The position numbers and the translations under genes are program-made. A stretch of 7,998 bases of DNA from positions 1 to 7,998 of the forward strand of contig JASLCM010000164.1 in NCBI GenBank assembly GCA_030151845.1, written 5' to 3'. How positions within the stretch are numbered: position 1 is the stretch's first letter; every line of letters begins with the position of its first letter. Source of the stretch: Bacteroides sp. GTDB lineage: Bacteria; Bacteroidota; Bacteroidia; Bacteroidales; Bacteroidaceae. The notes under the pieces are model-generated. The model saw only the letters and a program-made list of their open reading frames with translations, searched no databases and was not told the origin of the DNA. Below are positions 6,665-7,998 of the stretch, piece after piece.

Positions 6665-7804
6665 CTATTTCACTTTAGAGTTTAAATATAGTTCATCTGC
6701 TCTTTTTTGACGATCTATAATTAAAAGAGACAATCGATCATATAGAGCTCTTAACTCTGGCTCTTCAGATTGATACATATCATACAAAGCTCCACGGTTA
6801 TCGTAGTAGGCTATCGGAGCAAGCTCTATGACACGATTTTCTATAAAATAATCTACATACTCATGAAATCTACGCTGATATACTGTATCTGTAAAGACTT
6901 TATGATTACACTCAAATTCCAAACCCATCCTATATTTTGAAGCATATCTACAGGCATCATTCAAGCGAGATGCTGGAGATTCGGGCTCTTTAATAAAGAA
7001 GTAGTTGGGTTGTTGATAGGCAATATCAAAGCCACACTCTTTCCATTTAAATGCTCCCATCCTCGCACCGTAATAAGGTATCCAGTAAAAGTGTAGTCCT
7101 TTACTGTGAACGTAATCAGCCACTGTAGGAAGAATAAGTTCATCATCTGCATGCGTACTTTCTCCTTCATGAAGCCAATAAAGACCAGCCAATTCAACTT
7201 CGGTATAAGAAGTTTCTTTCCACGCTGCTAACAATTCATCTATAAACCATTTAATAGCTTTTATACGATCGCTATTTTTAGTCATGTCTAACTCTACACC
7301 ATCTAACTCTCCCCACACAAAGCTTTGAGTTACTGGAGCTGGAATAGATATTACTACTTTTCGTTTCCGAACAGGTTGTTTACCTTCATTTTTTAGATCA
7401 ACTAAAAGAGTGTTTAATGCAGAAACACCTACACATTCTTCAGTTCCTAAATGTCTTTTAATGATCCACTTCCAGTCCTCTTTGTTCGCATCAATACCTG
7501 CCTTTCTTCCAGAGGGTAAATCTAACGCTAAAAAGAGAAAACCATCATACAGCCAATTGGTTTTTCCATTATCCCAATAGACATATGGTGCCAATTGCTC
7601 TGGGGTGTATTCCATTCTATTGTAGTTACCTTGGTAGGCTAAATATAAGTCTGCTATGTAATTTGTTTGATCTGAAAACATTGCAGGATAGTCGTATTTG
7701 CCTTGAATATCGTTGTGGTAGTCCGTAAAGTTATCCTTACTGCAGGAGGAAAATAAAACTGCAGCAGTTAACAATCCCCCTAAAACATATTTTATTTTTT
7801 TCAT
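6665..7804 (-). CDS. DUF4855 lipoprotein, paralogue 1
   Basis: This 379-residue protein carries a lipoprotein signal (MKKIK, hydrophobic core, LFSSC with Cys21) followed by SKDNFTD. The DUF4855 region covers nearly all of the mature chain. Landmarks shared with the next gene are QTNYIADLYLAYQGNYN (46-62), YTPEQ (66-70), WLYDGFLFL (84-92), VRKRKVVISIPAPV (145-158), DRIKAIKWF (179-187), ELAGLYWLHE (204-213), YWIPYYGA (240-247), GFDIAYQQPNYFF (258-270), GLEFECN (294-300), EYVDYF (315-320) and DRQKRAD (364-370). Glu213, Glu296 and Glu298 are conserved in the paralogue. The family is uncharacterised; its place directly after SusD makes a surface or periplasmic glycan-acting enzyme the most attractive guess. 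The start lies 21 nt after the susD-like stop, with an A-rich stretch (AAAAAGAAAG) before the ATG in place of a Shine-Dalgarno site. Confidence 0.88.
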   Translation of the reverse strand: MKKIKYVLGGLLTAAVLFSSCSKDNFTDYHNDIQGKYDYPAMFSDQTNYIADLYLAYQGNYNRMEYTPEQLAPYVYWDNGKTNWLYDGFLFLALDLPSGRKAGIDANKEDWKWIIKRHLGTEECVGVSALNTLLVDLKNEGKQPVRKRKVVISIPAPVTQSFVWGELDGVELDMTKNSDRIKAIKWFIDELLAAWKETSYTEVELAGLYWLHEGESTHADDELILPTVADYVHSKGLHFYWIPYYGARMGAFKWKECGFDIAYQQPNYFFIKEPESPASRLNDACRYASKYRMGLEFECNHKVFTDTVYQRRFHEYVDYFIENRVIELAPIAYYDNRGALYDMYQSEEPELRALYDRLSLLIIDRQKRADELYLNSKVK

Positions 7805-7825
7805 AATTCTTTCTTTTTGTAGTTT

Positions 7826-7998
7826 CTACTCAGAGTCTTCTGGACTAAATGGCCAACCTGGGTTTTGAACCAAATTCTTATTTGCAAATAGCTGAGATTC
7901 TGGAATTGGCATCCGATACATTTTTTCATCCATTCCACGAGTCTCGGTTTTAACAATTTTATATCTTACCTGACGTTCGCCATCAACCATATACCAAG
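7826..7998 (-). CDS. SusD/RagB-family outer-membrane nutrient-binding lipoprotein, C-terminal fragment
   Basis: Only the last 56 codons are in the window, ending in TAG at 7828-7826; the frame is open to the right edge. The fragment contains RGMDEKMYRMPIPESQ and ends ANKNLVQNPGW then PFSPEDSE. The pattern M-P-I-P-x-x-E/Q-L, a short Asn-rich turn and QNPGW is the standard C-terminus of SusD-like proteins, which sit on the cell surface and with their TonB-dependent SusC partner capture oligosaccharides. The missing N-terminal part and the SusC gene are expected just beyond the right edge. It is the first visible gene of the leftward operon and indicates a polysaccharide-utilization-type locus. 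The ligand cannot be deduced from this fragment. Confidence 0.93.
   Translation of the reverse strand, partial: WYMVDGERQVRYKIVKTETRGMDEKMYRMPIPESQLFANKNLVQNPGWPFSPEDSE

Noticed and set aside
6961..7197. Second minus-strand frame of 78 codons
   Set aside because: It overlaps the first DUF4855 gene in another frame, across conserved family motifs, and has no domain of its own.
1..7998. CRISPR array, insertion sequence, tRNA or phage defence genes
   Set aside because: I saw no regularly spaced repeats, terminal inverted repeats, transposase motifs, cloverleaf or nuclease/effector signatures; the coding content is fully accounted for by exported lipoproteins and enzymes.

Overview
The window comes from an AT-rich member of the Bacteroidota, probably a Bacteroidales-type glycan degrader. 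The evidence is the C-terminus of a SusD-family protein at the right edge, a run of short N-terminal lipoprotein signals ending in Ser/Ala-Cys, A-rich start regions without Shine-Dalgarno motifs, and the choice-of-anchor J and DUF4855 families. Genus cannot be read from this sequence. Every gene is on the minus strand, so transcription runs from right to left.

Layout in transcription order: (1) the last 56 codons of a SusD-like outer-membrane glycan-binding lipoprotein (7998-7826); (2) two tandem DUF4855 paralogues, the first a lipoprotein (7804-6665) and the second with a probable signal-peptidase-I leader (6662-5559); (3) three tandem paralogous lipoproteins of about 480 residues with a choice-of-anchor J type jelly-roll (5555-4083, 4077-2656, 2650-1208); (4) a strong intrinsic terminator (1187-1158); (5) about 250 nt of non-coding leader; (6) the N-terminal 301 residues of a lipoprotein FAD-dependent oxidoreductase of the FAD_oxidored type (903 down to the left edge). 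Gaps between the first six genes are 21, 2, 3, 5 and 5 nt, so they almost certainly form one operon, the distal part of a polysaccharide-utilization-like locus whose SusC and start lie beyond the right edge.

My reading is inference beyond the family assignments. A SusC/SusD pair imports a glycan or glycoconjugate. The DUF4855 pair has a conserved, TIM-barrel-like motif series with conserved acidic residues and is the only visible candidate for the hydrolytic step; one copy is membrane-anchored and the other probably soluble. The three jelly-roll lipoproteins, all with acidic residues just after the lipid-anchored Cys, look like surface-displayed binding proteins. The oxidoreductase is a separate transcription unit but may act on the same substrate.

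The most notable points are the lack of any recognised glycoside hydrolase, polysaccharide lyase or sulfatase in the visible operon, the three consecutive paralogous lipoproteins, and a small module that appears to occur three times inside each of them around the jelly-roll.
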